NCBI GenBank assembly: GCA_019750135.1
Contig: JAIEOV010000047.1
Location: forward strand, 1-35,263
From: Reyranella sp.
GTDB taxonomy: Bacteria; Pseudomonadota; Alphaproteobacteria; Reyranellales; Reyranellaceae
Direction of reading: 5' to 3'
Length of the DNA stretch: 35,263 nucleotides
Shown: piece after piece, positions 6,205 through 15,526 of the stretch
Numbering within the stretch: the first letter of the stretch is position 1
Layout: each line of letters starts with the position of its first letter
Translations under genes and position numbers: made by a program
Notes under the pieces: model-generated
Database searches by the model: none
Seen by the model: only the letters and a program-made list of their open reading frames with translations
What the model was told of the DNA's origin: nothing

Positions 6205-9200
6205 CTAAGCCGTAGCGACCTCGCTCGCCGTCGGAACTTCGGGCCGGCGTCGCGAGAAGATGCTGAGCGCCGCCGGTAGCACCGTCAGGATCAGGACAGG
6301 CGCCAGGAGCGTGCCGCCGACCACGACGACGGCCAGCGGCCGCTGGACCTGGCTGCCGATCGCCGTCGAGAAGGCGGCCGGGATCAGGCCGACGCAGGCC
6401 GCGATGCAGGTCATCAGCACCGGCCGCATCTGCTGCTCGCAGGTCTCGGCGAGCGCGCGGGAGCGCTCCATGCCCGCTTCGATCAGGCGGTTGTAGCAGC
6501 CGACCACCATGATGCCGTTCATGGCGGCGATGCCGAACAGGGCGACGAAGCCGATGGCGGCCGAGATGCTGAACGGCATGTCGGCCAGGAACAGGCCGAA
6601 GATGCCGCCGACCAGGGCCATCGGGATGGCGCTGCCGGCCAGCAGCGTGTCGGTGAGCGAGCCGAAGCTGACATAGAGCAGCAACAGGATGACGGCGATG
6701 GCGATCGGCACGGCGATCGACAGGCGCGCGATGGCGCTCTCGAAGTTGGCGAAGTCGCCGGCCCAGTCGAGCCGGTAGCCGCTCGGCAGCTTCACCTCCT
6801 GCTCGACCTTCTGCTGGGCCTCGAGCACGGCGCCGCCGAGGTCGCGGCCGCGCACGGAGAACTTGACCGGGATGTAGCGCTCCTGCTGCTCGCGATAGAT
6901 GTAGAACGCGCCGGTCGTCAGCCCGATATTGGCGACCTCGGCCAACGGCACCTGCACGACGCTGCCGTTGGGGCCGGGCGCGCCGACGGCGATGCGCTTC
7001 AGCGCCTCGATGTTCTCGCGATAGCGCGGCGCCAGGCGCACCATCATGGGGAAGTGCCGGTCGCTGCCCTCCTCGTAGAGATCGCCCGCCGCCTGGCCGC
7101 CGACCGCGGCCTGGATGTTGGCGTTGATGTCGCCCGGCGACAGGCCGTAGCGCGCGGCCTTCTGGCGATCGATGTCGATGCGGATGGTCGGCTGGCCGAG
7201 CAGGGGCGGCACCTGGATGTCGGTGATGCCGTGGATCTTCTCCAGCACGCCGCGGATCTCGACGGCGATCTTGCGCAAGGTCGCGAGGTCGGGGCCGGTG
7301 ATCTTGATCGCGTTCTCTGCATCGATGCCGGAGGCCGCCTCCTGGACGTTGTCCTGGATGTACTGTGAGAAGGCGAAGGTGACGCCGGGGAAGGTCTTGC
7401 GTAGCGCGCCGCCCATCTCGGCGATCAGGTCCTCCTTGGTCAGCCCCTTGCGCCAGGTGTCGAAGGGCTTCAGCGGCACGAAGAACTCGATGTTGGAGAA
7501 GCCGTCGGGATCGGTGCCGTCGTCGGGCCGGCCGTGCTGGGTGATCACGGTCTCGACCTCGGCAAAGCTCTTGACCAGGCGACGCATGCGGTTGGCGTAG
7601 GCATTGCCCTCGTCGAGCGATACCGAGGGCGGCAGCGCCGCGCGCAGCCAGATGTTGCCCTCTTCCAGCTTGGGCAGGAACTCCAGGCCCACGGTGCTGC
7701 CCGCCACACCGGCCGCGACCATGAGGGCAAGACCCGTCGCGACCGTGAGGCCGCGCTGCACCAGCACGATAGCGACCACGCGCCGGTAGAGACGGCGCAG
7801 GCCGCGCACGATGATGGTCTCGGTCTCCGACACCTTCTCCGGCAGCAGCAGCGCCGCCAGCGCCGGCGACACCGTGAAGGTGGCCAGAAGGCCGCCCGAA
7901 AGGGCATAGGCATAGGTCTTGGCCATCGGGCCGAAGATGTGGCCTTCGACGCCCGACAGCGTAAACAGCGGCAAGAATCCCGCGATGATGATCGTGGCGG
8001 AGAAGAAGATCGCCTGCGTGACCTCGCCCGAGGCGTGATAGATCGTGGCGATCTTGCCGGTCATGCCGCGCGGCGTCGGCCGCGTGTAGGCAGGTCGGTG
8101 GCCGGCGCTCGCTTCGGCGAGATGGCGGAAGATGTTCTCGACCATGATCACCGTGGCGTCGACGATGATGCCGAAGTCGATGGCGCCCATCGACAGCAGG
8201 TTCGCCGACTCGCCCGACAGCACCAGGATGACGACGGCGAACAGGAGCGCGAAGGGGATCGTGGCCGACACGATCAGGGCGCTGCGCAGGTCACCCAGGA
8301 ACAGCCACTGGATGGCGAAGATCAGCAGCACGCCCATGACCATGTTGTGCAGGACGGTGCGGGTGGTGATGTCGACCAGCACGCTGCGATCGTAGATGCG
8401 CTCGATGCGCACACCCGGCGGCAGGAGGTCGGAATTGTTGATCCTGTCGACCTCGGCCTCGACCAGACGCAGGGTCTGCATGGTCTTGGCGCCGCGGCGC
8501 ATCAGCACGATGCCCTGCACCACGTCATCGTCATTGTCGTGCCCGGCGACGCCCAGGCGCGGCTCGTGGCCGACCGTGATCGTGGCGACGTCGGACACCA
8601 GCACGGGCGCGCCGTCGCGCACCGTCAGCATGGTGTGGCGGATGTCGTCCATGGTGCGGATCTGGCCGACGCTGCGGATCACCGCCGACTGCGGCCCGAG
8701 ATTGATGGTGTTGGCGCCGACATTGATGTTGGCGCCGGTCAGCGCATCCATCACCTGCTTCAGCGTGACCCCGTAGGCCAGGAGCTTGTCGAGATCGACG
8801 GTGATGTCATAGGTCTTGCTCTTGCCGCCCCAGGTCGTGACGTCGATCACGCCCGGCACCGATTTCAGCCGGCGCAGCAGGATCCAGTCCTGGATGGTCT
8901 TGAGGTCGGTGACGGTGAAGCCGGCGGGCCCGACGACGCGGTAGCGGAAGATCTCGCCGATCGGGCTGGTCGGCGAAATGATGGGCTGAGCGCCGTTGGG
9001 CAACGGTCCGAGCTGCGACAGGCGGTTGATCACCATCTGCGCGGCTTGGGGGTAGGTAAGGTCGTAGGTGAACTGGACCTTCACATCCGACAAGCCGGTC
9101 AGCGAGATGGTGCGGATCGACTTCACGAAGGGCAGCCCCGCCATCTGCACCTCGATCGGGATGGTGATGTAGCGTTCCATCTCGTCGGACGACTGGCCGG

Positions 9201-9357
9201 GATTCTGGACCACGATGTCGACCAGCGGCGGCACCGGATCGGGATAGGCCTCGATGTTCAGGTTGCTGTAAGCAAACAGGCCGCCGGCGATCACCGCCAC
9301 GCTCAGGATCATCACGAGGATGCGCTGGCGAAGAGCTGCGCCGACAATTGCCTGCAT
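6205..9357 (-). CDS. RND efflux pump, CzcA/CusA (HME-like) family, second copy
   Basis: 1050-residue inner-membrane proton antiporter. The N-terminus (IVGAALRQRILVMILSV) is the first membrane helix, followed by NIEAYPDPVPPLVDI, typical of CzcA/CusA pumps. The TM4 proton-relay triad is Asp394, Asp400 and Glu407 in GAIDFGIIVD / ATVIMVEN, with the same 6- and 7-residue spacings as in CzcA. The C-terminal half repeats the fold (FSISAAIGFVALFGIAAMNGI). It aligns without gaps to the other pump of this operon over at least the first 410 residues, and both have 1050 residues. It is the last gene of the reverse operon, 77 bp after the OMF gene, and has its own candidate regulator boxes upstream. The exported substrate (metal or organic) cannot be told from the sequence. 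Confidence 0.92.
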   Translation of the reverse strand: MQAIVGAALRQRILVMILSVAVIAGGLFAYSNLNIEAYPDPVPPLVDIVVQNPGQSSDEMERYITIPIEVQMAGLPFVKSIRTISLTGLSDVKVQFTYDLTYPQAAQMVINRLSQLGPLPNGAQPIISPTSPIGEIFRYRVVGPAGFTVTDLKTIQDWILLRRLKSVPGVIDVTTWGGKSKTYDITVDLDKLLAYGVTLKQVMDALTGANINVGANTINLGPQSAVIRSVGQIRTMDDIRHTMLTVRDGAPVLVSDVATITVGHEPRLGVAGHDNDDDVVQGIVLMRRGAKTMQTLRLVEAEVDRINNSDLLPPGVRIERIYDRSVLVDITTRTVLHNMVMGVLLIFAIQWLFLGDLRSALIVSATIPFALLFAVVILVLSGESANLLSMGAIDFGIIVDATVIMVENIFRHLAEASAGHRPAYTRPTPRGMTGKIATIYHASGEVTQAIFFSATIIIAGFLPLFTLSGVEGHIFGPMAKTYAYALSGGLLATFTVSPALAALLLPEKVSETETIIVRGLRRLYRRVVAIVLVQRGLTVATGLALMVAAGVAGSTVGLEFLPKLEEGNIWLRAALPPSVSLDEGNAYANRMRRLVKSFAEVETVITQHGRPDDGTDPDGFSNIEFFVPLKPFDTWRKGLTKEDLIAEMGGALRKTFPGVTFAFSQYIQDNVQEAASGIDAENAIKITGPDLATLRKIAVEIRGVLEKIHGITDIQVPPLLGQPTIRIDIDRQKAARYGLSPGDINANIQAAVGGQAAGDLYEEGSDRHFPMMVRLAPRYRENIEALKRIAVGAPGPNGSVVQVPLAEVANIGLTTGAFYIYREQQERYIPVKFSVRGRDLGGAVLEAQQKVEQEVKLPSGYRLDWAGDFANFESAIARLSIAVPIAIAVILLLLYVSFGSLTDTLLAGSAIPMALVGGIFGLFLADMPFSISAAIGFVALFGIAAMNGIMVVGCYNRLIEAGMERSRALAETCEQQMRPVLMTCIAACVGLIPAAFSTAIGSQVQRPLAVVVVGGTLLAPVLILTVLPAALSIFSRRRPEVPTASEVATA

Positions 9358-9377
9358 TGTTTGACCTGTCCAGATGT

Positions 9378-9395
9378 CCGCCGTCGTTACGGCGG
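9378..9395 (-). other. Small hairpin in the leader of the second RND gene
   Basis: CCGCCGT (9378-9384) pairs with ACGGCGG (9389-9395) around a 4-nt loop, about 20 nt upstream of the RND start codon. There is no T-run, so it is not a classic terminator. It could act as an mRNA processing site or a translational control element. Confidence 0.35.
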
Positions 9396-9401
9396 CTGCC
9401 C

Positions 9402-9442
9402 CTTACAGGTCTCTTACGACAAGTGGCTTACAGCTTACTGAC
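9402..9442 (-). promoter_or_regulatory. Candidate response-regulator boxes upstream of the second RND gene
   Basis: Read on the + strand, CTTAC occurs at 9402-9406 and 9413-9417, start to start 11 bp. A TTAC-N6-CTGAC box follows at 9428-9442 and overlaps the OMF stop codon. The same half-sites at 11-bp spacing occur twice between the adaptor and the response regulator. OmpR/PhoB-type regulators bind direct repeats of about this period as tandem dimers. This suggests an internal promoter for the second pump under the same regulator. Confidence 0.5.
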
Positions 9443-10964
9443 TTGGAGGCCGCGGCTTGGGCGGCTTGCAGACCATGCGCTGCGCCGGATTGGTCGGCTC
9501 GTCGCGATTCCACCAGCCGCCGCCCAACGCTTGAAACAAGGCCGCAGTATCCATGAGTCGATTGGCCTGCGCCTGGATGCGCGCCAGCAGCGCCTGCTGG
9601 TAGGTGAGCTCGGCGATCAGCACGACGACGTAGGTCGTGTCGCCGACGTCGAGCCGCCGGCGCGCGATGGTCAGGCTGGTCGCGGCCGCCTGCTCGGCCG
9701 CCACGGTCGCCTTCAGCGCCTGCGCATCGTACTCGAGCGCGCGCAACGTATCGGCGACGTTGCGGAAGGCCGTCAGTACCGCCGATTCGTATTGCGCCTG
9801 GGCCTGCTCGAGCGAGGCCTGTGCCGCCCGCTTCTTGGCTTGCAGCGCGCCGCCGTCGAACAATGGCTGCAGGATGCCGCCACTAACCACGCTGTAAGCC
9901 GGGCCGACCGCCGGGCTGAACAGCGAGCCCAGGGTCAGGGCCTGCGAGCCGATCGACGACGACAGGTTGATCTGCGGCAGCTGGGCGGCGACGGCGACGC
10001 CGACTTGCGCCGAAGCCGAATGGACGTTGGCCTCGGCGGCGCGGACGTCGGGCCGCTGCTCGACCAGCCGTGCCGGCACGCTGAGCGGCAGGTCGGCCGG
10101 CAGCTTCAGGTCGTTGAGCTGGAAGTTCTCGGCCAGCGCCGTGCTGGTATAGCTGCCGGTCAGGGTGGTGAGCAGGTTGCGCTGCAGTGCCAGCGCCTTC
10201 TGCAAAGGCGGCAAGGTGGCCTCGGCCTGTGCCAACGCCGCCTCCTGGCTGGCGACGTCGGCGCCGGAGATCGCGCCGAGCCCGGCCTGACCGCGCAGGA
10301 TGCCGAGCGTCTCGCGCTGGGCGGCGACGATGCGCTCGGTCGCCGCCACCTGGGCACGCAGCGACGCCTCGGTGATCGCCGCCACGACCACGTTGGACGC
10401 AAGCGTCAGGTAAGCCGCCTCGAGCAGGAAGCACTGCGCTTCGGCCTGCGCCTCGGCCGATTCGATGCCGCGCCGCGTGCCGCCCCAGACATCGACCGAG
10501 TAGGTGATGTTGAGCAGCGCCGTGAACAGGCCGAACACATAGTTGTTGGGATCGGCCGTCGGCGCCGACAGCACGGTGGGCGCCTGGGTCTGCGCGGCCG
10601 TGCCGGCCACACCGACGGTCGGGAACAGGGTGGCCCGCTGGGCGCGCGCAGTCTGTTGCGACACTTTCAGCGCGGCGACGGCCGACTTGATGTCGGGGTT
10701 GGCCTTGAGCGAACGATCGATCAGGCCGTTCAGCTGCTGGGACTGGAAGACCATCCACCATTGGCTCGGGATGTCGAGGTCCTGCACCACGCGCTGGGCC
10801 TCGCCGCCGGGGATGCCGGCCGAGACGAGATTCAGGGTCGTGCTCTCGTCGGGCAGGTAGCGGTTGGTCGGCGGCGACTCGGGCGTCTTGAAGTCGGGGC
10901 CGACCATGCAGCCGCCGAGCGACGCGGCCAGGGCCAGGGAAGCGGCAAATCGAGCGCGGACCAT
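9435..10964 (-). CDS. Outer-membrane efflux lipoprotein (NodT/OprM family)
   Basis: 509 residues. The lipoprotein signal MVRARFAASLALAASLGGC puts the lipidated Cys at 19, followed by MVGPDFKTPE, the usual start of NodT-type factors. Two OEP repeats follow, with QWWMVFQSQQLNGLIDRSLKANPDI and LVEQRPDVRAAEANVHSASAQVGVAVAAQLPQI. It would form the trimeric TolC-like channel for the pumps encoded on either side. Its ATG overlaps the stop codon of the first RND gene by one base (TGATG), so translation is coupled. The C-terminal tail is proline-rich (PPKPRPPSQ). Confidence 0.93.
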   Translation of the reverse strand: MVRARFAASLALAASLGGCMVGPDFKTPESPPTNRYLPDESTTLNLVSAGIPGGEAQRVVQDLDIPSQWWMVFQSQQLNGLIDRSLKANPDIKSAVAALKVSQQTARAQRATLFPTVGVAGTAAQTQAPTVLSAPTADPNNYVFGLFTALLNITYSVDVWGGTRRGIESAEAQAEAQCFLLEAAYLTLASNVVVAAITEASLRAQVAATERIVAAQRETLGILRGQAGLGAISGADVASQEAALAQAEATLPPLQKALALQRNLLTTLTGSYTSTALAENFQLNDLKLPADLPLSVPARLVEQRPDVRAAEANVHSASAQVGVAVAAQLPQINLSSSIGSQALTLGSLFSPAVGPAYSVVSGGILQPLFDGGALQAKKRAAQASLEQAQAQYESAVLTAFRNVADTLRALEYDAQALKATVAAEQAAATSLTIARRRLDVGDTTYVVVLIAELTYQQALLARIQAQANRLMDTAALFQALGGGWWNRDEPTNPAQRMVCKPPKPRPPSQ

Positions 10965-13900
10965 CAGTGAGCCTCCGCCACGCCGCCCGCCCGCACCGTC
11001 CGGCGCGCCGTGCGGCGCGAGAAAAGTCCGATCGCGGCCGGCAGCACCGTCAGGAACAACAGCGGCGCCAGCAGCGTGCCGCCGACCACGACGACGGCGA
11101 GCGGCCGCTGCACCTGGCTGCCGATCGCCGTCGAGAAGGCGGCCGGCAAGAGGCCGACGCAGGCCGCCGCGCAGGTCATCAGCACCGGCCGCATCTGCAC
11201 CGAGCAGGTCTCGATCAAGGCCGCCTCGGGCGCGCGGCCGGCATCGATCAAACGGTTGTAGCAGCCCAGCACCATGATGCCGTTCATGGCGGCGATGCCG
11301 AACAGGGCGACGAAGCCGATGGCGGCCGAGATGCTGAACGGCATTCCGAGCGTGAACAGCGCCAGCACGCCGCCGACCAGCGCCATCGGAATGGCGCTGC
11401 CCGCCAGCAGCGTGTCGCGCAACGAGCCGAAGCTGGTGAACAGCAGCAGCAGGATCAGGCCGATGGCGATCGGCACGGCGACCGCCAGCCGCTGCAGGGC
11501 GTTCTTGAGGTTGCCGAATTCGCCGACCCATTCCACGCGATAGCCACCCGGGATCTTGACCTTCTCCGCCACGCGCTCCTGTGCTTCCAGGATGGCACTG
11601 CCGAGATCGCGGCCGCGCACCGAGAACTTCACGGGGACGTAGCGCTCCTGCTGTTCGCGATAGATGTAATAGGCGCCCGACACAAGCTCGACGGTGGCGA
11701 GCTCGCTCAACGGCACCTGGGTGACGCCGGCGGTGCCCTGCACGCCGATCGGGATGCGCTTGATCGCCTCGATGTTCTCGCGATAGCGCGGCGCCAGTCG
11801 GACGACCATGGGGAAGTGGCGGTCGCTGCCGTTCTCGTAGACATCGCCCGCGGCCTGGCCGCCGATCGCCGCCTGCACGGTGGCGTTGACGTCGCCGGGC
11901 GCGAGGCCGTAGCGCGCCGCCTTGGCGCGATCGATGTCGATCTTGATGGTCGGCTGACCGAGCGACGCCGACACGGCGAGGTCGGTGATGCCGGGCACGG
12001 TGGCGATGGCGTTCTTGATCTCGTCGGCAACCTTGCCCAGCGTCTCGAGGTCCGGGCCGTAGACCTTGACCGAGTTCTCGCCCTTCACGCCCGACGCCGC
12101 CTCCTGGACGTTGTCCTGGATGTACTGCGAGAAGGTGAATTCCACGCCGGGGAAGGCCTTGGTCAGCGGGTCGTTCATCTCGGCGATCAGGCCGTCCTTG
12201 TCGAGGCCCTTGCGCCAGGTGTTGAACGGCTTCAGCGGCACGAAGAACTCGGCATTGAAGAAGCCCGTCGAATCGGTGCCGTCGTCGGGCCGCCCGTGCT
12301 GGGAGATCACCGTCTCCGCCTCGGGGAAGCTCTTGATCAGGCGGCGCATGCGGTTGGCGTAGTCGTTGCCCGCTTCCAGCGAGATCGAGGCCGGCATGAC
12401 GGCCCGGATCCACATGTTGCCTTCCTCGAGCTTGGGCAGGAATTCCAGGCCGATCGTGCTGCCGGCCAGGACGGCAAGCGCGACGGCGCCCATGCCCGCG
12501 GCGACGGCCGCGCGGCGATGGGCCAGCACCACGTCGCGCAGCCTGTCGTAGCCGCGACGCAGCAGGCGCACCGCGCGGGTCTCGGCGTGGCTCACCTTCT
12601 CGGGCAGCAGCAGGGCGGCAAGCGCGGGCGAGACGGTGAAGGTGGCCAGAAGGCCGCCCGACAGGGCGTAGGCGTAGGTGCGGGCCATCGGGCCGAAGAT
12701 GTGGCCTTCGACACCCGACAACGTGAACAGCGGCAGGAAGCCCGCAATGATGATGGTGGCCGAGAAGAAGATCGCCTGCGTCACCTCGGTGGAGGCATGG
12801 AAGATCGTCGCCAGCTTGCCGTCGAACCCTTCAGGGGTCGGCCTCAGCGGACGGCTCTCGCTATGTCCGACTTCCGACAGGTGCCGGTAGATGTTCTCGA
12901 CCATGATCACCGTGGCGTCGACGATGATGCCGAAGTCGATCGCACCCATCGACAGGAGGTTGGCCGACTCGCCCGACAGCACCAGGATGACGACGGCGAA
13001 CAAGAGCGCGAAGGGGATCGTGGCCGACACGATCAGGGCGCTGCGCAGATCGCCCAGGAACAGCCACTGGATCAGGAAGATCAGCACGACGCCCATCACC
13101 ATGTTGTGCAGCACGGTGTGGGTGGTGATGTCGACCAGGGAGCTGCGGTCGTAGATGCGCACGATGCGCACGCCGGCCGGCAGCACGCCGCTGTTGTTGA
13201 TCTTGTCGACCTCGGCGAGAACGCCGCTCAGGGTCGGCATGGTCTCCGCACCGCGCCGCATCAGCACGATGCCCTGGACCACGTCGTCGTCGTTGCTCTG
13301 CCCGGCGATGCCGAGCCGCGGCTGGTTGCCCACGGTCACGGTGGCGACGTCGGACACCAGCACGGGCGCGCCGTCGCGCACCGTCAGCATGGTGTTGCGG
13401 ATATCGTCCATGGTGCGGATCTGGCCGACGCTGCGCACGATCGCCGACTGCTGGCCGATGTTCACCGTGTTGGCGCCGACATTGATGTTGGCGTTGTTGA
13501 GTCCGTCCAGCACCTGCTTCAACGTCAGGCCATAGGCCAGCAGGCGGTCGAGATCGATGGTGATGTCGTAGGTCTTGGTCTTGCCGCCCCAGCCGGTGAC
13601 GTCGGTCACGCCGGGGACCGCCTTGAAGCGACGCTGCAGGATCCAGTCCTGGATGGTCTTTAGGTCGGCGACCGAATAGCCGGGCGGGCCGACGACGCGG
13701 TAGCGGAAGATCTCGCCGATCGGGCTGGTCGGCGACAGCTGCGGCTGCACGCCGTTGGGCAACGGCGGCAGCTGCGACAGACGGTTGATCACCATCTGCG
13801 AGGCCTGCTGGTAGCTCACGTCGTAGGTGAACTGCACCTTCACGTCCGAGAGGCCGAACAGCGAGATCGTGCGGATCGCCTGGACGTAGGGCAGGCCCGC

Positions 13901-14116
13901 CATCTGGACCTCGATCGGCACGGTGATGTAGCGCTCGATCTCCTCCGACGACTGGCCGGGGTTCTGGGTGATGATGTCGACCAGCGGCGGCACCGGGTCG
14001 GGATAGGCCTCGATGTTGAGGGTGCGATAGGCGAACAGGCCGCCGATCATCAGCACCGCACCGAGAATGATCACCAGGACGCGTTGCCTGAGGGCGTTGG
14101 CGATGACGGCCTGCAT
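10964..14116 (-). CDS. RND efflux pump, CzcA/CusA (HME-like) family, first copy
   Basis: 1050-residue inner-membrane proton antiporter, paralogue of the pump encoded at 6205-9357. It has the same N-terminal layout (NIEAYPDPVPPLVDI), the same TM4 triad (Asp394, Asp400, Glu407) and the same C-terminal repeat (FSISAAIGFVALFGIAAMNGIMVLGCYNRL). The two proteins are almost identical around the TM3-TM4 block (about 335-410) and diverge more in the periplasmic loops and C-terminal tail. It begins 34 bp after the adaptor stop and is coupled to the OMF gene by stop/start overlap. Substrate specificity cannot be assigned. The porter-domain Met clusters that would point to a Cu/Ag pump are not obvious to me. 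Confidence 0.93.
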   Translation of the reverse strand: MQAVIANALRQRVLVIILGAVLMIGGLFAYRTLNIEAYPDPVPPLVDIITQNPGQSSEEIERYITVPIEVQMAGLPYVQAIRTISLFGLSDVKVQFTYDVSYQQASQMVINRLSQLPPLPNGVQPQLSPTSPIGEIFRYRVVGPPGYSVADLKTIQDWILQRRFKAVPGVTDVTGWGGKTKTYDITIDLDRLLAYGLTLKQVLDGLNNANINVGANTVNIGQQSAIVRSVGQIRTMDDIRNTMLTVRDGAPVLVSDVATVTVGNQPRLGIAGQSNDDDVVQGIVLMRRGAETMPTLSGVLAEVDKINNSGVLPAGVRIVRIYDRSSLVDITTHTVLHNMVMGVVLIFLIQWLFLGDLRSALIVSATIPFALLFAVVILVLSGESANLLSMGAIDFGIIVDATVIMVENIYRHLSEVGHSESRPLRPTPEGFDGKLATIFHASTEVTQAIFFSATIIIAGFLPLFTLSGVEGHIFGPMARTYAYALSGGLLATFTVSPALAALLLPEKVSHAETRAVRLLRRGYDRLRDVVLAHRRAAVAAGMGAVALAVLAGSTIGLEFLPKLEEGNMWIRAVMPASISLEAGNDYANRMRRLIKSFPEAETVISQHGRPDDGTDSTGFFNAEFFVPLKPFNTWRKGLDKDGLIAEMNDPLTKAFPGVEFTFSQYIQDNVQEAASGVKGENSVKVYGPDLETLGKVADEIKNAIATVPGITDLAVSASLGQPTIKIDIDRAKAARYGLAPGDVNATVQAAIGGQAAGDVYENGSDRHFPMVVRLAPRYRENIEAIKRIPIGVQGTAGVTQVPLSELATVELVSGAYYIYREQQERYVPVKFSVRGRDLGSAILEAQERVAEKVKIPGGYRVEWVGEFGNLKNALQRLAVAVPIAIGLILLLLFTSFGSLRDTLLAGSAIPMALVGGVLALFTLGMPFSISAAIGFVALFGIAAMNGIMVLGCYNRLIDAGRAPEAALIETCSVQMRPVLMTCAAACVGLLPAAFSTAIGSQVQRPLAVVVVGGTLLAPLLFLTVLPAAIGLFSRRTARRTVRAGGVAEAH

Positions 14117-14150
14117 GGGAAGACGGCCTTGATGTGGAGGCGAGCCGCGG

Positions 14151-15398
14151 TCAGTCGCGACGGGCGGCGCGATCGATGAACAGCGTGCCGCTGGTCACCA
14201 CGGTCTCGCCGACATTGAGTCCCTTCTTGACCTCGACCAGCCCGTTGCTCGTGGCGCCGACCACGATGGGACGCGACACCACGGTCTTGCTGTCGGGCCG
14301 CGCCACCCAGACGCGGGCATTGGCGCCCTCATAGACGATCGAATCGGTCGGCACCGCCGGCATCGACCGGTCTTCGCCCGAGACGATGCGGAAGGAGGCG
14401 AACATCTCGGGCTTGAGCTCGAGATTGGTGTTGCTGACCGTAGCGCGCACAGGGAGGCGGCGCGTGTTGGGATCGAGGGCGGGCGCCACGTAATCGAGCT
14501 TGGCGTTGAACACCTGGCCGGGGAAGGCGAGCACGGTGACATGGACCGGCGCACCGACCTTCATCTTGGGCGCATCGGATTCGCGGACATTGGCGACCAG
14601 CCATACGGTCGACAGGTCGCCGATCGTGTAGACCGGGTCGTTGCCGCCGGCATTGATGTACTGGCCGAGGCCGACCTTGCGCTGGATGACGGTGCCCGAG
14701 ATCGGCGCATCGACGATCGTCTCGGCACCGACGCGGTCGCGCTTCTCGAGATCGGCGATGTCGGCGTCGCTGCGGCCGAGGATGCGCAGGCGGTTGCGCA
14801 CCGCGGCCAGCGTGATGTCGGCCGAGCGCAGGTCGCCTTGCGCGGCGACCAGGTCGGACTGCGCCTGTTCGTAATCCTTGAGCGCGCCGCCACGGATCGC
14901 CAGCAGCTCCTTCTGACGCTTCTCGGCGGCCTGGGCGAGCACCAGCTTGGACTTGGCCTTGTCGACGCCGGCCACTGCGGTGATGAGATCGTTGTGGCCC
15001 TGCACGAACTCGCTCGCCTCGATGGCGAACAAGGGCTGGCCGCGCTCGACATGCTCGCCGGGCTTGGCGATCAGGCGGCTGACGCGGCCCGAATAGGGCG
15101 AGAACACTGGCGTGGTCGTGTCCTCGTTGATGGCGATCCGGCCGTCGGTCGCCCGCTCCTCGCGGAAGGCGATCGGCTCGACCTTGGCGAACTGGAAGGC
15201 CGCCCACTGCGATTCGCTGGGCCGGAAGGCGCCATCGGTTTCGACCTGGGCTGCCGGTCGCATCAGGGCATTGCCGGGATTGGTGTTCAGCATCATCCAA
15301 CCGGCGACCATGGCGATGCCCACGACGCCGACGCCGGCGAACCACAGTCGGTGGCGCGGCAGGCGCTTGGTCAGGGATGGTTTGGTTGGCGTGCTCAT
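14151..15398 (-). CDS. RND periplasmic adaptor (membrane fusion protein, CusB/HlyD family)
   Basis: 415 residues. An N-terminal signal anchor (LWFAGVGVVGIAMVAGWMML) is followed by a barrel/lipoyl region (GRVSRLIAKPGEHVERGQPLFAIEASEF). An alpha-helical hairpin follows (about 140-215, with ALKDYEQAQSDLVAAQGDLRSADITLAAVRNRL). The second lipoyl half is ETIVDAPISGTVIQRKVGLGQYI and the beta-barrel is VWLVANVRESDAPKMKVGAPVHVTV. It links the RND pumps to the OMF across the periplasm. There is no lipobox Cys. It is first in the operon, divergent from the response regulator gene across 128 bp holding two candidate regulator boxes. A single adaptor serves two pump genes. Confidence 0.92.
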   Translation of the reverse strand: MSTPTKPSLTKRLPRHRLWFAGVGVVGIAMVAGWMMLNTNPGNALMRPAAQVETDGAFRPSESQWAAFQFAKVEPIAFREERATDGRIAINEDTTTPVFSPYSGRVSRLIAKPGEHVERGQPLFAIEASEFVQGHNDLITAVAGVDKAKSKLVLAQAAEKRQKELLAIRGGALKDYEQAQSDLVAAQGDLRSADITLAAVRNRLRILGRSDADIADLEKRDRVGAETIVDAPISGTVIQRKVGLGQYINAGGNDPVYTIGDLSTVWLVANVRESDAPKMKVGAPVHVTVLAFPGQVFNAKLDYVAPALDPNTRRLPVRATVSNTNLELKPEMFASFRIVSGEDRSMPAVPTDSIVYEGANARVWVARPDSKTVVSRPIVVGATSNGLVEVKKGLNVGETVVTSGTLFIDRAARRD

Positions 15399-15423
15399 TG
15401 GCCTGGGAACTTAGGGAGTCCAC

Positions 15424-15439
15424 ATTACGGAAGCCTGAC
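15424..15439. promoter_or_regulatory. Candidate response-regulator box 1 (divergent promoter)
   Basis: ATTAC (15424-15428) and CTGAC (15435-15439), start to start 11 bp. It lies nearer the efflux operon (start 15398). The pattern is the same as at 15478-15493 and 9428-9442. Confidence 0.5.
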
Positions 15440-15477
15440 GCCCGGCCCTCTGGACCTGTGCCAACATGCCAAGATGC

Positions 15478-15493
15478 GTTACATCGCTCTGAC
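15478..15493. promoter_or_regulatory. Candidate response-regulator box 2 (divergent promoter)
   Basis: GTTAC (15478-15482) and CTGAC (15489-15493), start to start 11 bp, 54 bp (about five helical turns) from box 1 and 33 bp upstream of the response regulator start. Its position suits autoregulation. Confidence 0.5.
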
Positions 15494-15526
15494 ACCGTGG
15501 AACGCTCCAGGGCGGAAGGCTCACAG

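Noticed and set aside
7534..9441. Long forward open frame (635 codons) opposite the second RND gene
   Set aside because: It is antisense to a clear RND gene; its His/Asp/Arg-rich translation is typical of a GC-rich shadow frame.
10967..13663. Forward open frame of 898 codons opposite the first RND gene
   Set aside because: Same reason: a low-complexity translation antisense to a well conserved pump.
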